From assembly GCA_016716065.1 (NCBI GenBank), contig JADJXA010000001.1, forward strand, positions 930,001 through 994,000: a stretch of 64,000 bases of DNA, read 5' to 3'. This document shows, piece after piece, positions 1-11,320 of the stretch. Origin of the DNA: Candidatus Leptovillus gracilis. GTDB taxonomy: Bacteria; Chloroflexota; Anaerolineae; Promineifilales; Promineifilaceae. The notes beneath the pieces were generated by a model. The model was given only the letters and a program-made list of their open reading frames with translations, was not told the origin of the DNA and ran no database searches. How positions within the stretch are numbered: the stretch's first letter is position 1; each line of letters begins with the position of its first letter. The position numbers and the translations under genes were made by a program.

Positions 1-1088
1 TCTGTTTTATTCAATCGGCTTCCTTTTTAGCCCACCAGCGGGTTATGAACCAACGTAAAGGTCAAGACTACGCAGGAACTTTGTTTTGCATCAGCAAGAT
101 ACTCAGTAACAATCAGATACGAAACTTGCTAGACCCAGTGACACCTGACCACTTTCATGGAGATTTCTCTTGGATTCATGGGGAATTAAAGCAAAGTGGT
201 TGTTTGGTGAACTTTCAGGATTATAAAGCACTTATCTGATCCCTTTGATGGAGTTGTCTTTCATTCCTCAGAAAATCCATTGTGATAAGGGATGGTCATG
301 AGAAGCAAGATTGTGAACGAGCTGCAGTTAAGCGCTGGTTAAAGGCAGCATCAGGGTCAGTTTGAGGCCCAAAGTGTGACCTTTCTGGGTGATGATTTGT
401 ACGCTAACCAGCCGCTGTGTCAGTTAATTGACCAAACCTATCAACAATTCTTTATCTTTGTCTGCAAACCTGATTCCCATCCCACCCTTTATCAATGGGT
501 AGACTCTCTGGCTGGTGTCGCGGGTTTAGAGACCATGCAAGAACGCTTTTGGAATGGCCGACATGGGGAAATCTGGTCCTATCGCTTTGTCAACCAGATA
601 CCCTTACGGGCGGGCGAGGATGCTATGTTGGTCAACTGGTTAGAGTTAACCATTACCCATGAAGGCACTGGCGAACAGATCTTTCATAATGCTTGGATTA
701 CCAGCCATCAGGTCACGCTCAAGAATGTGACTTCTTTAGCTAAGAGGGGGCGTACACGCTGGAAGGTTGAAAATGAAAACATCAATGTCCTCAAGACCAA
801 AGGTTACAATCTAGAACACAATTTTGGTCATGGGCTGAATCATTTGTCTAATGTCTTTTTCTCGCTCAATATTCTGGCTTTTCTGACTCATACAGCCCAG
901 CACTTGCTCAACAAGGCTTATCGTCTCTTACGAGATACGTTAGTTGTACGGCGCACTTTTTCAATGATCTCAAAGCCTTAACTCGCTATATCGTTTTCGA
1001 TAGTTGGGATGCCTTGTTTGCTTTTATGATAGATGGGTTGGAGTTATCCCCTTGATTCTTTCATTTAATTTCAGATTGAGAACTGCTG
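1..1088 (+). pseudogene. Decayed DDE transposase / IS copy 1 (left end off window)
   Basis: The reading frame enters from the left edge (residues reading SFLAHQRVMNQ near base 21), shifts frame near 230-260 (a catalytic-Asp stretch DGVVFHSS appears in another frame), continues at 376-981 and shifts again to end at 1055 with GLELSP. The middle part carries the second Asp (FLGDDLYANQP) and a C-terminal Glu region (RWKVENENINVL, then HNFGHG), as in IS4-type DDE transposases. A right end resembling that of the related element at 44032-45672 (GAACTGCTG type) closes the copy near 1088. At least two frameshifts make it non-functional. The exact IS family cannot be named from sequence alone. Confidence 0.8.
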
Positions 1089-1500
1089 ATATAAGACACA
1101 TAAAACCGTGCGTTCATGTAAATCAGCCCCAGGTCGTCGTTGTGTTTGTGCCCTGTGTACCCCCTGTCTGTCACCTCATTTGGCCCGCTGCCCTCGCGGT
1201 AGCCGCCAAAGGGATAGTAGCGCGTCACGTCGCCCACCAACTGCCCCGCTTGCGGGTGCGGGTCGCCATTACCATCCAGACCATAAGTCATGGCGCTGGC
1301 GCTGCCTAAATGGTCGCTGTAGAGATAGTACAGCCCATCATGGCCCTCCGGGTCGCCGGTGACGCGCACAGCTGCTGCCTGCCCCGCCAACATATACGTG
1401 CTGCGCCGGATGATGTCGCCCGCCGCCAGGTATTGCAGGTCAACATCGCCGAAGGCCAGGTGGCCCGCAGCCAGGGTGATGGTCAACTGCCGTCCCGCTG
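1089..1500 (-). pseudogene. RHS/YD-repeat core fragment, cut by IS copy 1
   Basis: The minus-strand translation contains the hallmark RHS-associated core: YLYSDHLGSASAMTYG, then RYYPFGGYREG and GYTGHKHNDDLGLIYMNARF. In intact proteins this motif is followed by a variable C-terminal toxin or adhesion domain, but here it runs into the end of the insertion sequence about four codons after ARFYV, so the C-terminal part is lost. The upstream part of the RHS protein is also missing. It is a remnant of a large secreted or surface polymorphic protein gene interrupted by transposition. Confidence 0.8.
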
Positions 1501-1776
1501 CCGCTGTGTGGCGCGTCCGCCCCGGCCACAGGCATGGGCCACAGGCATGGCCGGGAGCCGCTCATTGGTGACCTGCTCCCAGGTGTTCGTCATCTGCCAG
1601 GGCGTCGGCTGGGTCTGGTCAAGAACGGTGACGGCATCCACTGCCAGACGCAATTGTTCTACTTGCGCAAATTGCCAGTCATCGAATTCCGGGGCATCCC
1701 CTAGAACAAAACCAGCCATAAAATCTCCCCGATATAGCTTAACCGCCCTATCCAAATGCTCACACCGCTCATTCAC
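1483..1776 (-). pseudogene. Chimeric debris with BTAD-like segment
   Basis: The N-terminal half of this 97-residue frame (AVKLYRGDFMAGFVLGDAPE, then FDDWQFAQVEQLRL) closely resembles the bacterial transcriptional activator domain (BTAD) found in SARP and large LuxR-type regulators. The rest (WQMTNTWEQVTNERLP) looks like the upstream part of an RHS protein, out of frame with the RHS core next door. No DNA-binding or NTPase domain remains. It is best read as a fusion junction between two gene fragments, not a working gene. Confidence 0.55.
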
Positions 1777-1882
1777 AGAAATTTATGGTGCTGAAGCAGC
1801 TGCCAGGCTGCACTGAAAAGCGAATAAGTCAACGACAAGTGGTGCGTCCGGGGTTATGGTTACATAAGCCCGATCAACCCTT

Positions 1883-1963
1883 AGGGCCCGTAAATTTATT
1901 ACTTCCCGCACTTCCTCAACTTTCTATGACCAGGGTGCGGGAACTTATTCTTTTACGGACCCT
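1883..1963. repeat. Palindromic element with 29-bp imperfect inverted repeats
   Basis: Arms at 1883-1911 and 1935-1963 are imperfect reverse complements (outer AGGGCCCGTAAA and TTTACGGACCCT, inner CTTCCCGCAC and GTGCGGGAA) around a 23-nt loop. There is no coding potential. It may be a short MITE-like element or a folded RNA or terminator structure. No second copy was noticed in the window. Confidence 0.6.
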
Positions 1964-1983
1964 TACAAACTTATCCAAAATAG

Positions 1984-2165
1984 GGCATGGTTCATCGGGC
2001 GAAACATCTTCTTTACAAATTTACGCGGCATTGTCATGCTGAGCGGAGTCTTCGGAGCGAAGCATCCCGCTAACGCCAGAGGAACGGGATGCTTCGGAGG
2101 ACCTCAGCATGACACGCTTCTTTGCAAAATTTGTAAAGCACAGATCAACTGAAATGAACCATGCC
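1984..2165 (-). mobile_element. MITE copy 1 (182 bp, 8-bp target duplication)
   Basis: The element begins GGCATGGTTCAT and ends with the exact reverse complement ATGAACCATGCC. Perfect 8-bp direct repeats CAAAATAG flank it at 1976-1983 and 2166-2173. The inside contains further inverted segments (GTCATGCTGAG with CTCAGCATGAC, and a central GCATCCCG palindrome) and no open frame. It is related to the elements at 42096-42258 and 44017-45869, in the opposite orientation. A mobilising transposase is not present in the window. Confidence 0.85.
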
Positions 2166-2173
2166 CAAAATAG

Positions 2174-2694
2174 TTTTTTGGAGAATTCAGCAGGTAGCTC
2201 CGAATGTAAGGGCGAACCTTTGGGTTCGCGCAAAGGTAGGGCAGATACACAGGTCTGCACCACCTGCTATAGCGCGATCTTCCGCTGGTTGCTGTGAACG
2301 GGCTGTGTTCCAGCCACACCCCGCCTGCCAGTTACCAATCAACGTTCAAACCAAATCACCACGCAGTCTAGCACAAAGCTCTTCCACCCCGCCTACAAAT
2401 CAACTACAAATCACCTGCAAACTTTTTGGGTAAAACGGCCGTTGCCCACCGCCTGAAACAATTTCGTAAACTGCGGAGGAACGGCCGTTCCCCACCAACC
2501 AACCGAGACCAATGAACAAAGAACACGGAACACGGCCAATACACCCCCCGTCAAATCGCAGTTGTCAGTGAAAGCGCACAACGGGTATCATTGTTGGCTA
2601 CACAAACGGTCACTGGCAAACAAAATACCCCCGGACACCGTCGCAGCTTGTCGGCAGCCGATCCCACATCCCATACTTTGTTGAAGGAGAGAAA
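2174..2694. other. Intergenic region upstream of the acylase gene
   Basis: About 520 bases without a convincing gene. It holds a small perfect hairpin (GCGAACC and GGTTCGC, 2212-2229), two copies of the ACGGCCGT palindrome near 2434 and 2483, and the Shine-Dalgarno GAAGGAGA at 2683-2690 that serves the next gene. No clear promoter was identified. Confidence 0.6.
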
Positions 2695-5163
<2,469 letters not shown>

Positions 5164-5169
5164 AGAATC

Positions 5170-5197
5170 GTTATCCGTTATCCGTTATCCGTTATCC
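5170..5197. repeat. Heptamer tandem repeat, GTTATCC x4
   Basis: Four exact head-to-tail copies of GTTATCC begin seven bases after the stop codon of the acylase gene. It belongs to a wider set of 7-nt-period arrays in this window. Confidence 0.95.
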
Positions 5198-5231
5198 GTC
5201 GGGTAAAGCATGTCGCATAAACGGTAAAAAG

Positions 5232-5278
5232 CAAAACGGGGCGATGACGCTGGTGAACAGCGTCATCGCCCCGTTTTG
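5232..5278. terminator. Bidirectional intrinsic terminator
   Basis: A perfect 21-bp stem (arms 5232-5252 and 5258-5278) with a 5-nt loop; the arms begin with CAAAACGGGG and end with CCCCGTTTTG, giving A and T tracts on both sides. It lies between two convergent genes and can serve both. Confidence 0.9.
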
Positions 5279-5313
5279 GCAAAGAGCGGGCGAGATGCCC
5301 ACGCTGCCAGACT

Positions 5314-5796
5314 TTACAGCACGTCTTCGTCGTCTTCGACGAGATTTTCTGGCTCTTTTTCCACCAGATGATAAGCATCAGGATTCAGGATGATCGCTTC
5401 TTCGATGTCCTCAACCTGATCCAGGGGCAGCACCTGCCCCTCCACCACCGTCTCATACCCATCAGCCGCCCGAATATCATGCAAATGGCGGGCCACCGCG
5501 GCCGGCGGAGCCAGCTCAATAAATACCTTCGCGCCGACAATCATCGCCGTAATGTCATCCAACTGGCCGATAATCGGCGCAAAGTCGGTGATAAAATCAA
5601 AGGGAAATATCAAATACAACAGCCCCAAGAAGGGGACAAATTTCAGATAAAACGGCACTTCCGGATCACGCAGCAGCCGCATGACCAGGCGCATTTGCTG
5701 CCACACTTCACGCCAAAAACCCGGGTCTTTGGGCTGCGTTGTCAGAGCTGATTCCATGTCTTGTTCTTCCTTTTTATTTTGACTCATTTTATCCAT
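5314..5796 (-). CDS. DUF1232 / YkvA-family membrane protein
   Basis: About 160 residues. The centre (FVPFLGLLYLIFPFDFITDF, then APIIGQLDDITAMIVGAKVF) is the diagnostic DUF1232 segment: a membrane-associated helix pair with a PFD motif. The function of the family is not established. The N-terminus is polar and Lys/Glu-rich; the C-terminus is very acidic. AAGGAG precedes two candidate ATG codons (5796 and 5787); the latter gives the more usual spacing, so the start is uncertain by three codons. It is convergent with the acylase gene and shares its terminator. Confidence 0.8.
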   Translation of the reverse strand: MDKMSQNKKEEQDMESALTTQPKDPGFWREVWQQMRLVMRLLRDPEVPFYLKFVPFLGLLYLIFPFDFITDFAPIIGQLDDITAMIVGAKVFIELAPPAAVARHLHDIRAADGYETVVEGQVLPLDQVEDIEEAIILNPDAYHLVEKEPENLVEDDEDVL

Positions 5797-5873
5797 CACT
5801 CCTTATTACGCAGATTGCAGCAAAAGGTTGCCGCGTTGAGGCAGACCTTCAGAAAATCGCCAACGCGGCCAGC

Positions 5874-7133
5874 TTACCGCTGGCCGACAACATAATCGGC
5901 CAACTGCGACAAGATGGGGCCGATGTCGTAAGGCTGCCATTGGCCGATGGCCCCGGCCGTAAACACCGTAAACCCAATAACATAGCCGTCCTGGCGCACG
6001 CCGTTGTCGTACCAATTTAGCTGCTTCACAAATGCCTCTTCCCCCGTAGCCGCCCAGCCCTGCTGCACCCAATACTCGCTAAAATCAGCCCAGCCCAGGC
6101 CGCTGGGACCAGGGCGATTGCCAATGATACCATCAATGCCCGCCTCAGAAATGACCAGGGGAATAACCAATCCGGCCGGTTCCAAAATTTCCCGGTAATA
6201 CCAGCGATAACGAAACGTCAACGAACCGCGATCGGCGTAGGCGGGATAACCAGGCAGCGGACTGCCATAGAGGTAGGTCATTTCCGGCGCGCCATATTCA
6301 TGCAGCGATAAAATGCCGCCATGCTCTTTCGCGGTGGCGATGGCCGGCACAAACAGTTCAAACTCGTCCATTTCCGGCACGCCAGTGGCAAAGCCACCTA
6401 TGGCTGCTTTTAGTCCGTGGGAAGCCAACAGCCGGATCCGTTCCTGCTCGAAGCGAGCATACCAGGCCATATTATCAAGATTAGGGTCTGGTTCATTCCA
6501 GCCTTCCCAATAATCCACGTAGGGATTGGCCAGGTATTGCGCCAACTGATAGGCGACAAAATCGCGGGCGGTTTCTTCAGGCACACCGGCGTAAGTCTGG
6601 TCGCGGGCGCTGAGGCGGCCGATGGTGATGGTGCGGGGCGAGACAGCCTTCACTTCTTGCAGAAAGCCCAGGTCGTCTACGCCTTTGACAACGGCCGGTT
6701 GGCCGCGGCGCACAAATTCCAGGATGCCCGGATCGTTATTGCGCACGACGTGGATGCCGAGTTTGCTGGGTCCCAGTTGGTTGCTGGGCGGCAAATTGGG
6801 GATGAGGCTGACGTAGCGCGTCGGCGTCACGGAGGCTTCCGGGGTGGCTGTCGGCGTGGCGGTGCGCGAGGCAAAGGGGGAACTGGTGGGCAAGATAGGC
6901 GGCGGGGTAGGCGTGAGACTGGGTCTCAGGGTGGTCAATGCGTCTGGGGATTGCACGTGGGTAACGGCCGTTCCCCCTTCCGGTGTGTAGGTGAGCGGCA
7001 AATTAGCGACGGCCGTCATCTGCGGCGCAGCGGCAGCGGCAGCCAGGGTGGGTACGGCCGTTTCGCCGCCACACGCCGCCAAAAGCCAGACCATCAGCCA
7101 GGCCATGCCCATCAACCATTGTCGTTTATCCAT
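5874..7133 (-). CDS. Lipoprotein with glycoside-hydrolase-like (clan A type) domain
   Basis: Starting at ATG 7133, the protein is 419 residues with a lipoprotein signal (WLMVWLLAAC, lipid-bearing Cys21), followed by a long Thr/Pro/Ala-rich linker to about residue 115. The rest resembles a TIM-barrel glycosidase: WEGWNEPD (Glu214, likely acid/base) and VISEAGIDG (Glu330, likely nucleophile), with SLHEYGAPE between. The two-glutamate arrangement fits clan GH-A, but the exact family and substrate are unknown. The protein is expected to sit outside the cell on a lipid anchor. The codons before ATG 7133 are not needed and would precede the signal peptide. Confidence 0.75.
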   Translation of the reverse strand: MDKRQWLMGMAWLMVWLLAACGGETAVPTLAAAAAAPQMTAVANLPLTYTPEGGTAVTHVQSPDALTTLRPSLTPTPPPILPTSSPFASRTATPTATPEASVTPTRYVSLIPNLPPSNQLGPSKLGIHVVRNNDPGILEFVRRGQPAVVKGVDDLGFLQEVKAVSPRTITIGRLSARDQTYAGVPEETARDFVAYQLAQYLANPYVDYWEGWNEPDPNLDNMAWYARFEQERIRLLASHGLKAAIGGFATGVPEMDEFELFVPAIATAKEHGGILSLHEYGAPEMTYLYGSPLPGYPAYADRGSLTFRYRWYYREILEPAGLVIPLVISEAGIDGIIGNRPGPSGLGWADFSEYWVQQGWAATGEEAFVKQLNWYDNGVRQDGYVIGFTVFTAGAIGQWQPYDIGPILSQLADYVVGQR

Positions 7134-7214
7134 GGCAAAATCATACCATCGCCACCAACCGCCTGCCACCTGTTGCAGTTTGCACCCTTACCCACGAGTG
7201 CTAAAATCAGCCCC

Positions 7215-8057
7215 ATGACAATCATTTTAGCCGTTGAACTCCTGATTGTAATCGTTTTTCTGTTGATGTTTCTCAGACGCCCCAGTCTGACGGGCGGCAT
7301 TGGTTTGTTGACGGTGACAACGGCCGTGCTGTTAGACACCTTTCTCAGCACCTTCAACCGCGCCGAAATGCTGGACGAGTTTGGCTTCTTCTTTTACCTG
7401 ATCGCCGGTGTTTTGGTAGGTGGTATGGCGGTTTGGACCTGGGGTGTGCTGCATCCGGTGCGCGAAGCTGCGGCCGTGCCCGCCGCCGCGCCAACTCACA
7501 CGCCACTGCCGCCTATGCCAGCCGGAACCATGACAACGGCCGCTCTCCCCCCGCCGCCGCTGCCAGAAATGCCCACCGACCAGGACGCCATTTTCGACCG
7601 CCAGATGTTGTACAACGAAATCCGCACTCGCTTCAGCCACGAAGACGTGCGCGACCTGATGTTCGACCTGGGCATCCATGAAAACGACGTTGCCGCCCTG
7701 GACCAGCCAGTCAACCAACTGATCGTCAACGTCATGGACGTGGCGCAGCAAAATGGGCAAAACAGCGCCCTAACCCTGGCCGTCGAGCGCATCCTCACCC
7801 CCATCTCGCCCGATTTGCTGCCCCGGCCAGAAAAAATCAGCGTCGCCTCACCGCCAACCATCCTGCGTTACTACCTATTAGCCAACTACACGCTCAGCGA
7901 ATTACGCGAGATGGCCGCCCTGTTGGGCATTGATTGGGAGCAGATTGGCGGCGACAACAAAAAGGCCAAAGTCCGCAATTTTCTACTTTACCTGTACCGG
8001 CGCAATCGAATTGATGAATTGATTGGCCGTCTGCAACACAGCGAAGAGGAAGAATGA
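7215..8057 (+). CDS. Membrane protein with two tandem EAD-like helical domains
   Basis: From ATG 7215 the product has 280 residues. Three hydrophobic segments occupy roughly residues 2-20, 28-44 and 57-80; a Pro/Ala-rich linker follows (85-120). Two related helical modules follow: 130-192 (LYNEIRTRFSHEDVRDLMFD) and 214-274 (YTLSELREMAALLGID, ending YRRNRIDELIGRL). Their pattern, a short helix, then an ELR or DVR-type helix, LGI and an acidic turn, then a closing helix, resembles the effector-associated domains that recruit partners in bacterial conflict and signalling systems. Its stop overlaps the next start by four bases, implying coupled translation. The EAD assignment is by pattern only. 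Confidence 0.65.
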   Translation: MTIILAVELLIVIVFLLMFLRRPSLTGGIGLLTVTTAVLLDTFLSTFNRAEMLDEFGFFFYLIAGVLVGGMAVWTWGVLHPVREAAAVPAAAPTHTPLPPMPAGTMTTAALPPPPLPEMPTDQDAIFDRQMLYNEIRTRFSHEDVRDLMFDLGIHENDVAALDQPVNQLIVNVMDVAQQNGQNSALTLAVERILTPISPDLLPRPEKISVASPPTILRYYLLANYTLSELREMAALLGIDWEQIGGDNKKAKVRNFLLYLYRRNRIDELIGRLQHSEEEE

Positions 8058-8827
8058 ACCGCCTATCCCCCCATATCAGTGCATTAAACAAGTCGCGCCG
8101 CCAGATCACTTTCCTGTTGTTATATTTTCTGTTTTTTGTCTCTGCGGCTTTTGCCCAAACAGACGGCGCGCTGCAACTGAACCTGCGCCGCGACTTTGGC
8201 ACGGGCATTGGGGCCAACATTCAGGGAACCTTTTCTTTGCGCGCCGAAGGCCCAGCCGATTTGGAGCGGGTGGTCTTTCTGCTAGACGACGAACCGATGG
8301 CCGAGGCCAATGCCGCGCCGTTTCGTTATCAGTTCCACACCGACGCCTACCCGCCGGGGGTACACACCTTCAGCGCCGTTGGTTATACGGCCGTCGGCCA
8401 GGAACTTTCCTCCAATACCATCACCCGCAACATCATGACCGGCGCGGAAGCCACTCGCGGCATGGTATGGATGATCGTCCCGGTACTGGTGCTGATCGTC
8501 GGCGGCAGTTTGCTGACCGGGTGGATTGCCAAACGAGGACAACGCGCCAATCCAGAAACGGCCGCCGTAAACGGCGCTTTTGGTGGGACCATCTGCCCGA
8601 AGTGCAAACGGCCGTTTGCCCGCCATTGGTGGGGTCTTAACATCATCGTTGGCAAATACGACCGCTGCCCCCACTGTGGCAAATGGAGCGTGGTGCAGCG
8701 CGTCCACCCAGACATCCTGGTCGCTTCGTTAGACGCAATGCGCCAGGCAGACACCCCAACCAGTCCCCCAGCCGACGAGGCCGATGCCCGCCAACGCCGC
8801 CTGGACGACTCCCGCTACGAAAACTAA
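8054..8827 (+). CDS. Exported membrane protein with Ig-like domain and zinc ribbon
   Basis: A protein of 257 residues, translationally coupled to the preceding gene (ATGA overlap). A signal segment ends near AAFAQ (residues 30-35). The outer part (ERVVFLLDDEPMAEANAAPF, then YPPGVHTFSAVGY) looks like a small beta-sandwich of the bacterial Ig type. A membrane helix (about 136-158) leads to a cytoplasmic zinc-ribbon-like tail with CPKC and CPHC pairs. It probably works with the EAD-like membrane protein, but the function is unknown. Confidence 0.65.
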   Translation: MNRLSPHISALNKSRRQITFLLLYFLFFVSAAFAQTDGALQLNLRRDFGTGIGANIQGTFSLRAEGPADLERVVFLLDDEPMAEANAAPFRYQFHTDAYPPGVHTFSAVGYTAVGQELSSNTITRNIMTGAEATRGMVWMIVPVLVLIVGGSLLTGWIAKRGQRANPETAAVNGAFGGTICPKCKRPFARHWWGLNIIVGKYDRCPHCGKWSVVQRVHPDILVASLDAMRQADTPTSPPADEADARQRRLDDSRYEN

Positions 8828-8941
8828 CCGATCATGACCGATGTCCTAGACCTTCCTTCCCATTGTCACGGGCGGCTTAAAAACCTATACTTTCTTCATA
8901 AGTAACGCGAAATGCTTTTTCGACTCGTTTTCCTCCTTCCT

Positions 8942-8972
8942 AAAGCTCCGGGCCTCCCCACCCGGAGCTTTT
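8942..8972 (+). terminator. Intrinsic terminator after the two-gene membrane operon
   Basis: An 11-bp perfect stem (AAAGCTCCGGG and CCCGGAGCTTT, 8942-8952 and 8961-8971) with an 8-nt loop and a short T tract. It lies 115 bases after the stop at 8827. Confidence 0.7.
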
Positions 8973-8984
8973 ATGTTTAAAACA

Positions 8985-9014
8985 AAACGGCCGTTACGCG
9001 GGTAACGGCCGTTT
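8985..9014 (-). terminator. Palindromic terminator of citrate synthase gene
   Basis: The arms AAACGGCCGTTAC (8985-8997) and GTAACGGCCGTTT (9002-9014) form a 13-bp stem just downstream of the minus-strand gltA stop. Each arm contains the recurrent ACGGCCGT palindrome, so the hairpin is built from two copies of that motif. Confidence 0.6.
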
Positions 9015-9041
9015 CATACTCAAACCCAAACAATCACACGC

Positions 9042-10328
9042 TTACCGCGCCGACATAGGCACATAATCTCGTGTATCGTGGCCCAGATAAATCTGGCGCG
9101 GCCGGGCAATCTTCTGCTCATTGTCGCCCAACATTTCCTGCCACTGCGCCAACCAACCCACCGTGCGCGGAATGGCAAACAACACCGGGAACATCGAAAT
9201 TGGGAAGCGCATCGCCTGGTAAATAATGCCCGAATAAAAGTCCACATTCGGATACAGATTACGTTCCACAAAATACTCATCTTCCAGGGCAATCCGTTCC
9301 AATTCCAACGCAATGTCCAGCAGCGGATTCTTACCCGTCACATCAAATACTTGTTCCGCAATTTCCTTGATAATCTTGGCCCGCGGGTCATAATTCTTAT
9401 AGACGCGATGCCCAAAGCCCATCAACAAACGCTCGCGGTTCTTCACCCCCTTCACAAAATCAGGCACATTTTTCAGATCGCCAATCTCCAGCAGCATTCG
9501 CAGAACTGCTTCGTTGGCCCCGCCATGCAGCGGACCATACAGCGCAGCGGCCGCCCCGGCCATCGAAGTATACGGGTCTGTCTGGCTGGACCCAATGACG
9601 CGCATCGCCGCGGTGCCACAGTTCTGTTCGTGGTCGGCATGCAAAATAAACAGCACATCCAGCGCCCGCTCCAGAATCGGGTTCGGCTCATACTTCACCT
9701 GCGTCATCTTGTCCAACATACTGAGGAAATTGCCAGAGTAACTCAGATCATTATCAGGGTAAATATAGGGCAAACCACGCATATGCCGGTAAGAAAAAGC
9801 GGCCACCGTCGGCACTTTGGCGATCAGGCGCATAATCTGAATCAGGCGATTGTGCGGGTCGCCAACGTTCCGCCCTTCGGGATAGAAGGTAGACATGGCA
9901 GCGATGGTGGCAATAAACATGCCCATCGGGTGCGCATCATACCGGAAATGCTGCATGAATCGTTTGATATTTTCATGTACAAAGGTATGATGCAAAATTT
10001 CGTACTGCCACTCCTGGTAGGCGGCCTCGGTAGGCAGCTCGCCATGCAAGATGAGGTAGGCAACTTCCAGGTAATTAGACTTTTCGGCCAACTGCTCAAT
10101 CGGATACCCTCGATAACGCAAGATACCTTTGGCCCCATCTATATAGGTGATGGTGCTGATGGTGGAAGCTGTGTTTTTAAATGCCGGGTCATAACTCATC
10201 ATGCCAAAATCATCGGCTTTTATTCTGATCTGCCGCAGATCCATAGCGTTGATGGTGTCATGAGTGATGGGAATTTCATAACTCTGACCGGTGCGATTGT
10301 CAACAATAGTTAGGCTATCTTTCGTCAT
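9042..10328 (-). CDS. gltA: Citrate synthase
   Basis: Condenses acetyl-CoA with oxaloacetate at the entry of the TCA cycle. The product is 428 residues, the usual length of the hexameric bacterial type. Catalytic residues are all visible: His268 in PLHGGAN, His307 in GFGHRVY and Asp363 in NVDFYSG; LHADHEQNCGT is also conserved. ATG 10328 is chosen because GGAGGT lies eight bases upstream; an in-frame ATG 15 bases further out overlaps that ribosome-binding site. It is divergent from folE across a 255-base spacer. Confidence 0.97.
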   Translation of the reverse strand: MTKDSLTIVDNRTGQSYEIPITHDTINAMDLRQIRIKADDFGMMSYDPAFKNTASTISTITYIDGAKGILRYRGYPIEQLAEKSNYLEVAYLILHGELPTEAAYQEWQYEILHHTFVHENIKRFMQHFRYDAHPMGMFIATIAAMSTFYPEGRNVGDPHNRLIQIMRLIAKVPTVAAFSYRHMRGLPYIYPDNDLSYSGNFLSMLDKMTQVKYEPNPILERALDVLFILHADHEQNCGTAAMRVIGSSQTDPYTSMAGAAAALYGPLHGGANEAVLRMLLEIGDLKNVPDFVKGVKNRERLLMGFGHRVYKNYDPRAKIIKEIAEQVFDVTGKNPLLDIALELERIALEDEYFVERNLYPNVDFYSGIIYQAMRFPISMFPVLFAIPRTVGWLAQWQEMLGDNEQKIARPRQIYLGHDTRDYVPMSAR

Positions 10329-10544
10329 GTTTATTACCTCCAATGGTTGCTCCCAGGGTTCATGTGGGTGTTAAGGGATAAAATAGGGTCAATTCTGACC
10401 AGACGTGACGCACTATATGGGAAATTTACGGCCGTAATTATACCCCCTTTTCCTTCTTCAAGCAGGTACACAGCAGTTCTCAATTTGTCATGGTGTTTGG
10501 TAGGGGCAGGACAGAGCGGACAGGGAACAGAGCAGCAGTGGTGA

Positions 10545-10577
10545 TATAATACCTCCCCTTTTAACTGAACGACGGAG
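10545..10577 (+). promoter_or_regulatory. folE promoter -10 and ribosome-binding site
   Basis: TATAAT at 10545-10550 is a consensus -10 box 34 bases before the folE ATG, and CGGAG at 10573-10577 is a reasonable Shine-Dalgarno. A good -35 box was not found. Confidence 0.6.
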
Positions 10578-10583
10578 TGAACA

Positions 10584-11143
10584 ATGATTCAAAACAAGGT
10601 TGAGGAAGCCGTCCGCGCTTTACTGGAAGCTGTGGGAGAAACACCCGAAAGGGCAGGCTTGCGCCGCACCCCTGCTCGCGTTGCCGACATGTACGCTGAA
10701 ATCCTGGCCGGCTACCAGATCGATCCGGTCGAGCTAATGGCTGAATCGGTGATGGAGGTAACTTACGACCAGATGATTCTGGTGCGCGACGTGGAATTTT
10801 TTAGCATGTGCGAACACCATCTGCTGCCTTTTTTTGGCCGCGTCCACGTGGCTTATGTACCTCAGGAAAAAATTATCGGCCTGTCTAAAATTCCGCGTAT
10901 CGTGGAGATGTTTGCCCGGCGCTTGCAAGTGCAGGAACGGATGACACAGCAGATCGCCCAAACATTGGCCGATGTTCTGTCGCCGCAAGGCGTGGGCGTT
11001 GTCGTCGAAGGCGCGCACTTATGCGCCATGATGCGCGGCGTTAAAAAAGAAGAGTCGCGGTTAGTGACCAGCGCCATGCTAGGCTCTTTTAAAGCAATCC
11101 GGCGACACGCCAGGAGTTTTTGGCCTTGCTGCAACGGCCGTAA
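10584..11143 (+). CDS. folE: GTP cyclohydrolase I (C-terminal frameshift)
   Basis: Converts GTP to 7,8-dihydroneopterin triphosphate, the first step of tetrahydrofolate and pterin synthesis. The family core is intact: zinc-site Cys/His in MCEHHLLPFFG, then KIIGLSKIPRIVEMFARRLQ, QERMTQQIA and the second zinc Cys in EGAHLCAMMRG. After LGSF the expected tail (SNPATRQEFLALLQRP) lies in another frame, ending at TAA 11141-11143. One missing base near 11090 (an A in the TTTTAAAGC run) explains it. As written, the frame instead runs to 11210 with an unrelated tail. The break is either a sequencing/assembly indel or a late mutation that spares the catalytic core. Confidence 0.93.
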
Positions 11144-11320
11144 TCCATCCGTCCATCCCCTTGCCCACAGCACATCTGTGGGCATTAAGCCTACTTGTAA
11201 GCAGTTATGAGTATTTTCTTAATGTTGGGGAATTAATTTTCAGCCCTGACACAGCTCCCATGTGAGACAAATCTATCTTTTTTCCACTTGCAGCAGCAGC
11301 TCCAGGTAAAGGTATGTGCC

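Noticed and set aside
1061..1100. Last eleven residues of the RHS-containing frame as a real toxin tail
   Set aside because: Most of them are encoded by the end of the insertion sequence.
6417..7214. In-frame upstream extension of the EAD-like gene on the plus strand
   Set aside because: It runs antisense through the lipoprotein gene, has low-complexity composition, and the membrane protein begins naturally at ATG 7215.
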